Assembly (NCBI GenBank): GCA_016793445.1
Contig: JAEUME010000005.1
Span: 248,001-312,000, forward strand
Length of the DNA: 64,000 bases
Source: Hyphomicrobium sp.
Lineage (GTDB): Bacteria; Pseudomonadota; Alphaproteobacteria; Rhizobiales; Hyphomicrobiaceae
Reading direction: 5' to 3'
Shown: piece by piece, positions 18,220-27,134 of the stretch
Layout: every line of letters starts with the position of its first letter
Numbering within the stretch: position 1 is the stretch's first letter
The notes under the pieces: model-generated
The model's database searches: none
The model's input: the letters and a program-made list of their open reading frames with translations, nothing else
What the model was told of the DNA's origin: nothing
Made by a program: the position numbers and the translations under genes

Positions 18220-18924
18220 TCATTCCTTGAAACGGTAGCCAACGCCGTACAGCGTCTCGATCACGTCGAAGTCATCGTCCACCTGTTTGAACTTCTTGCG
18301 CAGCCGCTTGATGTGGCTGTCGATCGTGCGGTCATCGACATAGACCTGATCGTCATAGGCAGCGTCCATCAGCGCGTCGCGGGTCTTGACGACGCCGGGT
18401 CGGGTCGCCAGAGCCTGCAGAATGAGGAATTCGGTGACAGTGAGCGTCACCGCCTTGTTGTCCCAGTGGCAGGTGTGGCGCTCCGGATCGAGCTTCAGCT
18501 TGCCGCGTTCCAGGACGCGCTTGGATTCCTCCTCGGCAGGCACGCCATCCTTGGGGGCCACGCGGCGCAGCACAGCCTTGACGCGCTCTACGATCAGGCG
18601 CTGGGAGAAGGGCTTGGCGATGTAATCGTCGGCGCCCATCTTCAAACCAAAAAGTTCGTCGATTTCCTCGTCCTTGGAGGTGAGGAAGATCACGGGCATG
18701 GTCGACTGCTGGCGAACGCGGCGCAACAACTCCATTCCGTCCATGCGCGGCATCTTGATGTCGAAGATGCCGAGGTCGGCAGGTTCCTCAGTCAAGGCCT
18801 CAAGCGCCGATACGCCGTCGCTGTAGGTCCGTACCTTGTAACCCTCTGCCTCCAGCGCCAGGCGCAGGGAGGTCAGGATGTTGCGCTCGTCGTCCACCAG
18901 GGCGATCGTGCTTTTCTCTTTCAT
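18220..18924 (-). CDS. chvI: ChvI-type response regulator (OmpR family)
   Basis: A 234-residue regulator. The receiver domain has the acidic pocket DD at 11-12, phospho-acceptor Asp55 ([10 protein letters not shown]) and the conserved Lys in YIAKPF. The winged-helix DNA-binding domain ends in VGYRFKE, with recognition-helix region [19 protein letters not shown]. It is the first gene of the minus-strand locus, divergent from pckA; in rhizobia, ChvI affects pckA expression, so the shared upstream region may hold ChvI sites. Confidence 0.96.
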   Translation of the reverse strand: MKEKSTIALVDDERNILTSLRLALEAEGYKVRTYSDGVSALEALTEEPADLGIFDIKMPRMDGMELLRRVRQQSTMPVIFLTSKDEEIDELFGLKMGADDYIAKPFSQRLIVERVKAVLRRVAPKDGVPAEEESKRVLERGKLKLDPERHTCHWDNKAVTLTVTEFLILQALATRPGVVKTRDALMDAAYDDQVYVDDRTIDSHIKRLRKKFKQVDDDFDVIETLYGVGYRFKE

Positions 18925-19434
18925 TGTTTCCTCTCGTGCCCAGGGGTGGGTCGGACCCGCTACGGGCGCTGTATGGTCGCATGATGAACCAATTGTGGCA
19001 GCGCCGAAATTCTAACCTTGACCCTGAATGCCACCTGAATAGGCGATCGGCTGGGGCAGCGGCAAGCGCAAGTGACTGTTGCCAGCCGGTTTCGCGACCA
19101 ACTTATCCACTGCCTTGATGCCCGGCGCACAGATTCGTCCCGCATTCGGGCCTTGACAACATCTTGTGGGAAAATTGAGCTATATCTTAAGCTTGGCAAT
19201 GGATCGCTTGCGACTTTCGTATGCCGACGAAGGCACATCTTGAGGCGCCTGGGGGGCTCGCATAGTCGAAAGAGGTCTAAGCACAAGAAATACCTGACTC
19301 GATCTCAATGTCGGCCACCCTATGCTAATATCTCCAACCGGCGGAGGTAAGCTACAATGGGTCTGTGTGCTAACTCATTGCGAATGCGTTCACTCGTGCT
19401 TGAGCGCGAAATCAAAGGCAGAAGAAGGCCATAG
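18925..19434. other. Divergent intergenic region between chvI and pckA
   Basis: About 510 bases with no convincing gene. An AT-rich stretch at 19160-19200 follows a TTGACA at 19153-19158; no well-spaced -10 hexamer is seen (the nearest TATATC is 22 bases on). Promoters for chvI and pckA must lie here. A 108-codon minus-strand ORF in it is rich in Arg, Cys and Pro and looks spurious. Confidence 0.5.
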
Positions 19435-21027
19435 ATGACAATCCAGCTTTTCCCTCTCGAAGCGTCGCAAAAGATCCGTCGCAATCTATTGCCGGCCGAG
19501 CTTGTGGAGATCGCTCTGCGCCGTGGTGAGGGGCAACTTGCCGCGAGCGGGGCCTTCACCGTGGAAACGGGCCAACATACGGGCCGCTCGGCGGAGGACA
19601 AGTACGTCGTGCGCGACGCGGAGACCGATCAGGCCATCTGGTGGGACAACTCCAAGGCGATGAGCGAGGAGCAATTCGACCGTCTCCTTGCCGACTTCAT
19701 CACCTTTGCCAAGCACAAGGAGCTGTTTGTTCAGGATCTTTATGCCGGCGCCGATCCCAAGCATCGTCTGAACACGCGTATCGTCAGCGAATATGCTTGG
19801 CATTCGCTGTTCATTCGCCATCTGCTGCGCCGCCCCGAGGCCTCCGAGCTTGAGGGCTTCGTGCCTGAGTTCACGGTTGTGGACCTGCCGAGCTTCCGCG
19901 CCGCCCCGCTTTATCACGGCACGCGCACCGAGACCGTGATCGCCTGCAACTTCTCCCGCCGCATCGTGCTGATTGGCGGTACGAGCTATGCGGGTGAGAT
20001 CAAGAAGAGCGTCTTCTCATTCCTCAATTACCTGCTGCCCGCCAAGGGCGTCATGCCGATGCACTGCTCGGCCAATGTCGGCAAGGACGGCGACTCGGCG
20101 GTGTTTTTCGGCCTGTCCGGCACCGGCAAGACGACGCTGTCGGCCGACCCCACGCGCGAGCTTCTGGGCGACGATGAGCATGGCTGGAGCGAGAGCGGCA
20201 TCTTCAATTTTGAAGGCGGCTGCTATGCCAAGACAATCCGCCTGTCCAAGTCTGCTGAGCCGGAAATTTGGGAGGCTTCCAATCGTTTCGCCACCGTTCT
20301 CGAAAACGTTGTTTTGAAGCCCGGCTGTCACACGCCCGATTTCGACGACGCCCGGCTGGCTGAGAACTCGCGCTCCGCCTATCCGCTTGAGGCGATCGCG
20401 AATGCGTCGCCAACCGGCCGCGCCGGGCATCCCAAGAATATCGTGATGCTGACGGCGGATGCCTTCGGCGTGCTGCCGCCCATCGCCAAGCTGTCACCCA
20501 GCCAGGCGATGTATCACTTCTTGTCAGGGTTCACCGCCAAAGTCGCCGGCACTGAGAAGGGTATGGGCAACGAGCCCAAGCCCACGTTCTCCACCTGCTT
20601 CGGTGCGCCCTTCATGCCGCGCCATCCCTCGGTCTACGGCAACCTGCTTCGCGATCTGATCGCCAAGCACGGCGTGGATTGCTGGCTGGTCAACACTGGG
20701 TGGACGGGCGGCAAATACGGTGAAGGTTCGCGCATGCCGATCAAGGTGACGCGCGCGCTGCTCAACGCGGCGCTGTCGGGCGAGTTGAAGAACCATACCA
20801 TGCGCGTTGATCCGATCTTCGGCTTCAAGGTGCCGGTGATGATGGCAGGCGTCGATCCCAAACTGATGACGCCGCGCGATACCTGGGCGGATCCTGCCGC
20901 CTACGACGCGACCGCCGCCAAGCTCGCCGGCATGTTCACGAAGAACTTCGCAAAGTTCGAAGCCTATGTTGATGCCGATGTGCTGCGCGCGGGCCCTTCC
21001 GTGAGCCGTCAGGTTGCCGCTGAGTGA
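19435..21027 (+). CDS. pckA: Phosphoenolpyruvate carboxykinase (ATP)
   Basis: A 530-residue cytosolic enzyme that converts oxaloacetate and ATP to phosphoenolpyruvate, CO2 and ADP, the entry step of gluconeogenesis on organic acids. Signature sequences include the P-loop [15 protein letters not shown], the metal/oxaloacetate region DDEHGW, and [15 protein letters not shown]. The length is typical. It is transcribed divergently from the chvI-chvG-PTS locus, a conserved rhizobial arrangement that suggests coupling of carbon status to regulation. A hairpin terminator follows 33 bases after the stop. Confidence 0.98.
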   Translation: MTIQLFPLEASQKIRRNLLPAELVEIALRRGEGQLAASGAFTVETGQHTGRSAEDKYVVRDAETDQAIWWDNSKAMSEEQFDRLLADFITFAKHKELFVQDLYAGADPKHRLNTRIVSEYAWHSLFIRHLLRRPEASELEGFVPEFTVVDLPSFRAAPLYHGTRTETVIACNFSRRIVLIGGTSYAGEIKKSVFSFLNYLLPAKGVMPMHCSANVGKDGDSAVFFGLSGTGKTTLSADPTRELLGDDEHGWSESGIFNFEGGCYAKTIRLSKSAEPEIWEASNRFATVLENVVLKPGCHTPDFDDARLAENSRSAYPLEAIANASPTGRAGHPKNIVMLTADAFGVLPPIAKLSPSQAMYHFLSGFTAKVAGTEKGMGNEPKPTFSTCFGAPFMPRHPSVYGNLLRDLIAKHGVDCWLVNTGWTGGKYGEGSRMPIKVTRALLNAALSGELKNHTMRVDPIFGFKVPVMMAGVDPKLMTPRDTWADPAAYDATAAKLAGMFTKNFAKFEAYVDADVLRAGPSVSRQVAAE

Positions 21028-21060
21028 GCACAAGGCTTTAGAGTTGTCAGATCATGCCAG

Positions 21061-21090
21061 ATGGCCGCCTTAGCAGGCGGCCATTTGATC
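21061..21090 (+). terminator. Terminator hairpin after pckA
   Basis: ATGGCCGCCT pairs with AGGCGGCCAT around a TAGC loop, followed by a weak T-rich tail (TTGATCT). Confidence 0.7.
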
Positions 21091-21205
21091 TCGTGATGCC
21101 GCACGATGGTCCTGCGATGAGCCCGGGGAACAGCATCACGAACAGCAGAAACCTCTGTGCTTCGCCGTAGTCGCAAATTCGCAACGGGGTGGATGGAGAC
21201 GTGGC

Positions 21206-22096
21206 ATGTTTGAAGGGTTCGAGCGCCGGCAGATCGAGGCGGGGGAAGTGTCCATCAATGCGGTAATCGGCGGTTCAGGACCGCCGCTGCTGCTGCTGCA
21301 TGGATACCCGCAAACGCATGCCATGTGGGCCGTCATCGCACCTTTGCTGGCGCGGGACTTCACGGTTGTTGCCACCGATTTGCGCGGCTACGGCGATAGC
21401 GGAAAACCGCGATGCGCGCCCGGTAACGCCAACTATTCCTTCCGTGCCATGGCGCAAGATCAGGTGAATGTCATGAGCGCCCTGGGGCATCCTCGGTTCC
21501 ATGTCGCCGGGCATGATCGAGGCGGGCGCACGGCGCACCGGATGGCGCTCGATTTTCCGGAAGCGGTCTCAAGCCTCGCGGTGATCGACATCGTGCCAAC
21601 ATACGCCATGTTCATGGACACCAACCGTCACATCGCTGGCGGCTACTGGCACTGGTACTTCCTGTCTCAACCAGAGCCCTTCCCGGAGCATATGATCTCG
21701 CTCGATCCCGACTTCTTCTACGAGACCTGCCTTGTCGGCTGGGGCAAGACGAAGATCGAGGATTTCAACGCCTTTCAAATCGCCGAATACCGGCGCTGCT
21801 GGCGTGATCCGGCCATGATCCACGGCTCGTGCTCGGATTACCGGGCGGCTGCAACGATCGACCTTGTGCACGATGGCGCCGATATCGGCACCAAGGTGCA
21901 GGCGCCCGCGCTGGTGCTTTGGGGTGAAGACGGGCTGATGGCAAAGCTGTTCGACATGGAAGCGCAATGGCGCAAGCGCCTCGCCCACATGAGCACCGCG
22001 ACGCTTCCCGGGGGACACTTCTTTCCCGATCAGCTGCCGAGAGAAACGGCCGAGCTGCTTGGCGGGTTCTTCAGGGCGCAAAACCTGACGGCATGA
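21206..22096 (+). CDS. Alpha/beta hydrolase, haloacetate (fluoroacetate) dehalogenase-like
   Basis: A 296-residue cytosolic hydrolase. The nucleophile position is Asp104 in [11 protein letters not shown] rather than Ser, and the catalytic His is His271 in PGGHFFPDQ. The cap carries YWHWYFL, which matches the His-Trp pair that holds the halide in fluoroacetate dehalogenases, and the two Arg of the DRGGR region match the carboxylate clamp. Together these favour hydrolysis of haloacetates to glycolate over epoxide hydrolysis. Substrate cannot be fixed from sequence. The 3-prime end overlaps a convergent small membrane protein gene by 26 bases. Confidence 0.8.
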   Translation: MFEGFERRQIEAGEVSINAVIGGSGPPLLLLHGYPQTHAMWAVIAPLLARDFTVVATDLRGYGDSGKPRCAPGNANYSFRAMAQDQVNVMSALGHPRFHVAGHDRGGRTAHRMALDFPEAVSSLAVIDIVPTYAMFMDTNRHIAGGYWHWYFLSQPEPFPEHMISLDPDFFYETCLVGWGKTKIEDFNAFQIAEYRRCWRDPAMIHGSCSDYRAAATIDLVHDGADIGTKVQAPALVLWGEDGLMAKLFDMEAQWRKRLAHMSTATLPGGHFFPDQLPRETAELLGGFFRAQNLTA

Positions 22097-22448
22097 AGCT
22101 CGGAGGGAGCGCGCCTGCCAGTTGCAGGAGGGAGCCCGAAACGATCAGGACCGTCGCGGAAATGAACCAGAAGCGGCGGCCGCGCAAAGCTTGCGTACGA
22201 TCGCTGCGGGCCTTGCGGATCGCCATATCGTCCTGCATCTGGCCAGCCGTCGCCATATGGCGCTTCATGGCCTCAGGGGCGTTCTGCGATGCGAACGCGC
22301 GCAGTTTCTGCTGACGTTCCAGAAGTTCCTCATGCGCCATGAACGATCGTTCGCTCAGGAACGCGATCCACCACTCGCGCAGCAGCAGACAGAATCCGAG
22401 AAAGTCGAGCGTCAGTCCGCTGACCGTGAGCCAGGTTTGCATGATCAT
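22071..22448 (-). CDS. Small membrane protein of unknown function
   Basis: A 125-residue hypothetical protein. Two hydrophobic segments, near residues 5-25 ([18 protein letters not shown]) and 93-112 ([20 protein letters not shown]), flank a charged, probably helical middle region, suggesting a hairpin topology with a soluble loop. The ATG at 22448 or 22442 is chosen since upstream sequence is repeat DNA. It runs convergent to, and overlaps, the dehalogenase-like gene. No family is recognised. Confidence 0.6.
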   Translation of the reverse strand: MIMQTWLTVSGLTLDFLGFCLLLREWWIAFLSERSFMAHEELLERQQKLRAFASQNAPEAMKRHMATAGQMQDDMAIRKARSDRTQALRGRRFWFISATVLIVSGSLLQLAGALPPSFMPSGFAP

Positions 22449-22479
22449 TCGGCACCCCCCGAGAGAGGTGCAGCCTAGA

Positions 22480-22522
22480 GTGCTTCCGGAAAAGTGGGAA
22501 CCGGTTTTCCGATAAGAAGCAC
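22480..22522. repeat. Palindromic intergenic repeat, type A, copy 1
   Basis: GTGCTTCCGGAAAA on the left pairs with TTTTCC...AAGCAC on the right. The core GAGTGCTTCC...AACCGGTTTTC recurs at 50955-50993 after kup. The form resembles the short palindromic repeats common between genes in Rhizobiales. Confidence 0.7.
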
Positions 22523-22536
22523 GACAAGACAAAAGC

Positions 22537-22577
22537 CTAGAGCCGTTCCGCGATTTCATCAAAACCGGACGGCTCTA
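22537..22577. repeat. Palindromic intergenic repeat, type B, copy 1
   Basis: Perfect 10-base arms CTAGAGCCGT and ACGGCTCTAG around CGCGATTTCATCAAAAC-like sequence. A related element lies at 44151-44188. Confidence 0.7.
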
Positions 22578-22642
22578 GCTCGCGCCGCAGACGGCGGTAA
22601 AGCAGAGATCAGTGTTGCCCACTGTACCACACGAGCGCGTTG

Positions 22643-22786
22643 TCAGCGCGCGGCAAGCCCTGCAATGACTGTAAGGATTGCAAGGCAGATCAAGCTGATG
22701 GCGAGGAAAACGTGAAACGCATGTTCTCCGTCGTCATCGTGCTTGGGAGGCTGTTCGATTTTTGCGGAAGGGATCCATCTACGCAT
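22643..22786 (-). CDS. Possible 47-residue single-pass membrane peptide
   Basis: An ORF below the usual length cut-off encoding 47 residues: a charged N-terminus (MRRWIPSAKIEQPPKHDDDG) and a C-terminal hydrophobic helix (VFLAISLICLAILTVIAGLA) ending in Ala-Arg. The polar head plus single membrane span looks like a real small membrane protein rather than chance. No good Shine-Dalgarno is visible. Its start codon overlaps that of a divergent 65-residue ORF on the plus strand; at most one of the two may be real. Confidence 0.45.
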   Translation of the reverse strand: MRRWIPSAKIEQPPKHDDDGEHAFHVFLAISLICLAILTVIAGLAAR

Positions 22787-22982
22787 GATCAAAGATCCAA
22801 GGAAGTTTCGGAAAGCAGATACGCTGGCCGACGTCCTCAGAGAACTGCGGTCGAACGGCGCGGTCTGGGAAAACTTCCTAGGGATAACGCTATGCGCGGC
22901 GTACTTGTTCCGGGCATGCGAACGTACCCCGCAGGAACTGCTGCAAATGTGGGAACGTGTCAGGAACCTGGTAGCCTATTGA
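22785..22982 (+). CDS. Possible small protein, 65 residues, unknown
   Basis: Begins MIKDPRKFRKADTLADVLRE, with balanced composition and an amphipathic helical look (TPQELLQMWERVRNLVAY at the end). GGAAGGGA lies 13 bases upstream of the ATG, rather far. It stops one base before the stop of the convergent minus-strand gene. It may be a genuine hypothetical gene; nothing identifies its function. Confidence 0.35.
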   Translation: MIKDPRKFRKADTLADVLRELRSNGAVWENFLGITLCAAYLFRACERTPQELLQMWERVRNLVAY

Positions 22983-22983
22983 T

Positions 22984-23418
22984 TTAGGCTCGATCTTTGC
23001 GGTGCTTGCGCTCGGCAAGCCACCAAATCGCAATCACCGGTGAAAACACCAGGATCAGGGTTGCATCCAGCAAAAGCCTGCAGGCGCGGTCCGCGACATG
23101 GACGGCGGACATCAGTGCGGCGCTTGCGCGCAACCCTGTTGGCGAAGACTTGGCCGGGCGAACCGCCGTGGCGGAAAAGGCCGAAGGATCATTTGCCAGA
23201 TCGGCCAGAACGTCGACAGCGCTGGAATCCACGCCGCTGCTTGCCTTCTCGGGCTGCCGCACGCTTTCTGGGAATTGGGACGAGGGCACGGCGCGCAAAG
23301 GCAGCGGACGAACCTTCACGGAATGTGTGTGATGTAACGAATGTGTGTGATGCTGCGTGTGATGCAAAGACCCAGGCGTTTGCGATGGGCGGCGTGAAAT
23401 CGGCGTGCTGTCGCCCAT
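22984..23418 (-). CDS. Hypothetical protein with His/Thr repeat and C-terminal membrane helix
   Basis: A 144-residue reading from the ATG at 23418 (an upstream ATG would give 188). It has a low-complexity Ser/Pro/His N-terminal half containing repeated HHTH units encoded by an 18-base DNA repeat, then a more protein-like region (SAVDVLADLANDPSAF), and a terminal hydrophobic helix (LLLDATLILVFSPVIAIWWL) with a basic tail. This resembles a tail-anchored or regulatory membrane protein, but no family is recognised, and the N-terminal half may be non-coding. Confidence 0.45.
   Translation of the reverse strand: MGDSTPISRRPSQTPGSLHHTQHHTHSLHHTHSVKVRPLPLRAVPSSQFPESVRQPEKASSGVDSSAVDVLADLANDPSAFSATAVRPAKSSPTGLRASAALMSAVHVADRACRLLLDATLILVFSPVIAIWWLAERKHRKDRA
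23321..23369. repeat. Short 18-bp tandem repeat
   Basis: GAATGTGTGTGATGTAAC and GAATGTGTGTGATGCTGC lie head to tail, followed by a partial third unit GTGTGATGC. On the minus strand the repeat encodes the HHTH-rich stretch of the hypothetical protein. Confidence 0.8.
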
Positions 23419-23821
23419 TCTGCCGGACACAGAACCGCGATTTTCATGTGGCCCGGGGCCGATCATGCTGCGCAATCCACTGGAAAAGACTAACGACCTA
23501 CGCCTGTACATTGGGGATCCAGCTTTGCGCTTTTTCGATGACCGCACCACAAAAAGATGCCCATCAAGCTACGAAAATAAGTGCATAACATAGGTGCACA
23601 ATAATTAAACAGCGAACGGGGTTTCCGCACGCGTTCGTGATTGCACCGACGATGCTGTCGCGCCACGGCTTTCTACCTGATGCGCTGATGCCAATCAAAA
23701 GCGATCGGTGCGGTGAGACAAGGGCAAAAGTGTGCGCGATTTCGAAGCAGGAGTTGCACGCTTTGCATCACGCTTCGAAAAACCGTTGTGCTGTAGCTCT
23801 GCGCGCCAGACGCAGAAACGA
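23419..23821. other. Intergenic region downstream of pyrE
   Basis: About 400 bases with no supported gene. Inverted arms TTCGAAGC (23741-23748) and GCTTCGAA (23772-23779) lie 43-81 bases beyond the pyrE stop; on the minus strand the distal arm is not followed by a T-run, so a terminator role is doubtful. Confidence 0.4.
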
Positions 23822-24394
23822 TCAGCGGAAGTCGCTCATCGTGAGCAAGGGCGATAGAGCGAGGCCGGCAGCGGCAAAAGCTTCCGCAGCGCCTTCCTGC
23901 CGGTCAACCACGGTGACGACGCGAACGATGTCGCCGCCTGCAGCGCGGATGGCTTCCGCAGCTTTGATGGAGGATCCGCCGGTCGTCGTTACGTCTTCTA
24001 CGATCACGATTTTTTTGCCGTCCATTGTTTCGTCGCGCGCCAATCCTTCGATGAGGCTGCGGGTGCCGTGCTCCTTGGCCTGTTTGCGCACGAAAAAAGC
24101 GGACAGATTTCGCCCGCGTGTGTGTGCGATGGCCGCAGTTGCGGCGGCAATGGGTACTGCACCCATTTCCAGCCCTCCGACGAGATCGGCGTCGACGCCG
24201 TCGAGCTGGTCACAGATGAGCTCGCCGATCAGCCGCGCGCCTTCGGCGTTCAGCATCGTTGGCTTCATGTTGAAATAGAATGTCGAGGTGCGGCCTGACG
24301 CGAGTTTCATCTCAGGTCCGACCTGGAAGGAGCGCGCCTTGACGATTTCAATCAGCCGCGCGCGCCGCGAAGGCGTCTGAGAATTCGCGCTCAT
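23822..24394 (-). CDS. pyrE: Orotate phosphoribosyltransferase
   Basis: A 190-residue cytosolic enzyme of pyrimidine synthesis that joins orotate to PRPP, giving orotidine 5-prime-phosphate. The PRPP-binding motif IVIVEDVTTTGGS is present near residues 120-132, together with LASGRTSTFYFNMKP and the loop FVRKQAKEHG. The ATG at 24394 (MSANSQTPSRRAR) is chosen as it gives the usual length. It is divergent from a glycosyltransferase gene whose start lies some 30 bases away, so the promoters overlap. pyrD, another step of the pathway, begins at the far right of the window. Confidence 0.96.
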   Translation of the reverse strand: MSANSQTPSRRARLIEIVKARSFQVGPEMKLASGRTSTFYFNMKPTMLNAEGARLIGELICDQLDGVDADLVGGLEMGAVPIAAATAAIAHTRGRNLSAFFVRKQAKEHGTRSLIEGLARDETMDGKKIVIVEDVTTTGGSSIKAAEAIRAAGGDIVRVVTVVDRQEGAAEAFAAAGLALSPLLTMSDFR

Positions 24395-24425
24395 GCGTGC
24401 GCACCCCTTGTCTTTTCCTGCTGGA

Positions 24426-26228
24426 ATGCGCAATCAACCCAACTCGGCAGTCGTGTCAAGCGGTGGGGCAAGCAAGCGCGTGGAGAATGCAGCAGGATCG
24501 GCCCGTTGGCTGAAAGAGCTCACATCACGCCCGAAGGTGGCGGCGCTTGCGTTGGCGATTCTGTGCCTTCTCACCTACCTTCCGGGTGTTCTGCGGCTTC
24601 CCGCCGTGGATCGCACCGAGGTGATGTTTGCCGAGACGACACGATCCATGCTGGAGCGCGGGGCTTTGCTTGATCCGCGCTACGGCGAGACCATCCACCA
24701 GTTTCGCCCCATCGGTACGTTCTGGGCGCAGGGGCTTGCGGCATCGGTGGCAGGCCCAGACCACGCACGCGATATTCGTGTCTACCGCTTGCCAGGGATG
24801 CTTGCGGTTCTGCTCAGCGTCCTGGCGCTTTATTGGCTTGCAACGCCTGTAGTGGGACGCGAAAGCGCGCTGATTGCTGCCGGCCTGTTTGCGGTTGCCC
24901 CTCTCACGGTCGCACTGTCACAACTCGCCATCGCGGACGGGCTGGCGCTCTTGCCGGCGACTGTCGCGATGCTGGCGCTGCTGCGGATCTATAGCGCCCG
25001 CGAGGAGAGTGAGGGCACATTTTCGCTCGCCATGCTGTTTTGGGGCGCGGTTGGTCTGGGGATGCTGGTCAACGCTCTGCACACTCCGATCCTCGTTACG
25101 GTCATGCTGGTCGCGCTTTGTGTCATGGATCGCGATGTCCGGTGGTTGGAACGTTTGCACCCCGGCAAAGGCTTGGCGCTCGCGGCCGCCATCGGTGCGC
25201 CATGGCTTGTGGTGCGCGCGATGCAGGATGGCGTTCCGTTCGCCGGAATGGGCTGGAGCAAGTTCCTCGCGGCTCTCGGCGGCGCGCAGGACATGAAGCT
25301 CAGAGCGTTTCCCGGCACGTTCCTGCTCGCCGCGGTGCTTGGTTTTCTGCCCGCAACCGCCTTGTTGTGGCCGGCGATGCGCAGACTTTGGGAGCTGCGG
25401 GCGCAGGACAAGATCGCCCGGTTTCTCCTTGCCTGGGTCGTGGGCTACATCGTCTATCTGGAGCTGTTATCTTCCAAGCCCGGCACTTACACCGTGCAGG
25501 TCATGTTCCCGGCCATGGCACTCGCCGTTGCCAAATTGGTGTGGGAACGCACTGGGGACGGTGTGCTGCCTGCAGGCCACGCAATTCTCTGGCCGCCGCT
25601 TGCGGCTCTTTTCGGCTTCGCGCTTGTGATGATGCCCTTCGCGGCGCTGCGCGACATGCCTCCACCTTACGTCCTTGTTGCCGCCATCGCGGTCGCGGCC
25701 CTGTTCTTTCTCAGCGCGCGTGCCGGCCGGGCAGGTATGCTGCGAGATTGGGCGTTGAGCGGAATTGCGGCGTTGTCGGTCTTTGCAATCACGTTGCTTG
25801 GCCTTGCCATGCCGGCCATCGACAAAATCTGGCCGGCACGCCAGATCACGCGCGCGCTCGCTGGATGCGCCCCGGGGCCTATTGCCGTGCAAGGCTTTCG
25901 CGAGCCTTCGATCGGGTTCGTTCTAGCGCCCGATCCTTCGATCACGGCACCCGATGAAATCCGCAGCGCCTTGGTCGAGGGACGCCCGGGCTACATTGCC
26001 GGTGAGGTCCGCGACGACAGTTTGCGTGTCCTCGGCCGGATGCAGTATCGCCGTCCCAAGACGGTGGGCTGTGTCGAAGCCTTTAATGTCATGCGCGGGT
26101 GTCCGCTGTACTTCACCATATCGGCGACGGGCCCCCTCGATGGCTGCCAGGCGCGCGAAACGTTTGCGTGCACGGCCGAATTCCAAAGCAGGGCGGAGGC
26201 CGCCAGGGAAACGAAGGGCTGCGACTGA
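24426..26228 (+). CDS. GT39/ArnT-like membrane glycosyltransferase
   Basis: A protein of about 600 residues with roughly ten or more hydrophobic segments. The first external loop after helix 1 carries VDRTEVMFAETTRSML, the pattern of the PMT/ArnT family (GT-C fold), in which an acidic residue in this loop is catalytic. Such enzymes transfer a sugar from a polyprenyl-phosphate carrier on the periplasmic side. A soluble Cys-containing C-terminal region of about 130 residues follows the last helix. The start is uncertain (an in-frame ATG at 24393 overlaps pyrE). Acceptor and sugar cannot be predicted. Confidence 0.8.
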   Translation: MRNQPNSAVVSSGGASKRVENAAGSARWLKELTSRPKVAALALAILCLLTYLPGVLRLPAVDRTEVMFAETTRSMLERGALLDPRYGETIHQFRPIGTFWAQGLAASVAGPDHARDIRVYRLPGMLAVLLSVLALYWLATPVVGRESALIAAGLFAVAPLTVALSQLAIADGLALLPATVAMLALLRIYSAREESEGTFSLAMLFWGAVGLGMLVNALHTPILVTVMLVALCVMDRDVRWLERLHPGKGLALAAAIGAPWLVVRAMQDGVPFAGMGWSKFLAALGGAQDMKLRAFPGTFLLAAVLGFLPATALLWPAMRRLWELRAQDKIARFLLAWVVGYIVYLELLSSKPGTYTVQVMFPAMALAVAKLVWERTGDGVLPAGHAILWPPLAALFGFALVMMPFAALRDMPPPYVLVAAIAVAALFFLSARAGRAGMLRDWALSGIAALSVFAITLLGLAMPAIDKIWPARQITRALAGCAPGPIAVQGFREPSIGFVLAPDPSITAPDEIRSALVEGRPGYIAGEVRDDSLRVLGRMQYRRPKTVGCVEAFNVMRGCPLYFTISATGPLDGCQARETFACTAEFQSRAEAARETKGCD

Positions 26229-26302
26229 GCAGCCCGCCCATGGGGTGGCGGCTGTGCTATAAGCGGCCGTTCTCACCTGCATCTCGATAAAGGACCGTTC
26301 GC

Positions 26303-27016
26303 ATGTTCAATCCCGAAAGCCCGCCTGAATTCATCGCGTCGCGTTGGTACAACTCGGATGGGAAGACGACGCTGAAGGGCTACAAGGGCAAGGTGGTCGT
26401 CGTGGCGGTCTTTCAGATGCTGTGCCCCGGCTCGGGCCGCTACGGGTTGCCCCAGGCGATGCGGCTGCGTCAGGCCTTCTCCAGTGATGAGGTTGCGGTC
26501 CTTGGGCTGCACATGGCGTTTGAGCGTTTCGACGAGCAGTCGCCCGAGAAGGTCGAGGCGTTCCTGAAGGACAACCACATCACTATTCCCGTCGCCTACG
26601 ACAAGTCGAACGGTGACAAGCCGCCCGCCACCATGGAGGCCTACGAACTACAGGGCACGCCCGCCATTCTCGTTTTCGATCGGCAGGGCCGTCTGCGCCG
26701 TCACTACCTGGGCGCGGTGGACGATTTGCGCATCGGCGCCGAGGTCATGGCGATGCTGATGGAAGATAAGGACTCGCCGCGCGAGTTCTCCATCGCCATC
26801 GAGCGGCGTCTTGCCGGTGCGCTCGTCGACCCCGAAGACCACCATCACCATGAGGGCGGCTGCTGCGGCGGACACGGTCACGACCATGCGCACGATCACG
26901 CGCATGGCGAAGGGTGCTGTGGTGGTCATGGTCACGACCATGACCATGACCACGGGCAGGGCCATGGAGCAAAGGACGGCTGCAACGGCAAGGGCGGCTG
27001 CGGCTGCAGTCACTAG
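26303..27016 (+). CDS. Thioredoxin-fold protein with His/Cys-rich metal-binding tail
   Basis: A 237-residue protein with no signal peptide. Residues about 1-165 fit a redoxin/TlpA-like fold: GYKGKVVVVAVFQMLCPGS has a single Cys where CxxC would be expected, and GTPAILVFDRQG is the cis-Pro region. Residues 180-237 form an extreme tail holding 17 His and 7 Cys, with GGCCGGHGHDHAHDHAHG-type repeats and ending CGCSH. This tail would be expected to bind Ni, Zn, Co or Cu. AAAGGA lies 9 bases before the ATG. It may act in metal storage, trafficking or peroxide handling; none is proved. Confidence 0.75.
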   Translation: MFNPESPPEFIASRWYNSDGKTTLKGYKGKVVVVAVFQMLCPGSGRYGLPQAMRLRQAFSSDEVAVLGLHMAFERFDEQSPEKVEAFLKDNHITIPVAYDKSNGDKPPATMEAYELQGTPAILVFDRQGRLRRHYLGAVDDLRIGAEVMAMLMEDKDSPREFSIAIERRLAGALVDPEDHHHHEGGCCGGHGHDHAHDHAHGEGCCGGHGHDHDHDHGQGHGAKDGCNGKGGCGCSH

Positions 27017-27134
27017 CGCATGTGGCCTTAACGAGTGCCTTGCTGGCTCCGGCGCTTGATCTGAGGCAATTCGCGATTGCTGCGGGTGCCAATAGAATGG
27101 GCCGACGAAACGAGCACCGTTGGGGAGTGTCCGG

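Noticed and set aside
19153..19186. Sigma-70 promoter for pckA
   Set aside because: A TTGACA is present, but the nearest TATATC is 22 bases away, too far for a standard promoter.
18960..19286. 108-codon ORF in the chvI-pckA gap
   Set aside because: Arg/Cys/Pro-rich, no start context and no family; the region is more likely regulatory.
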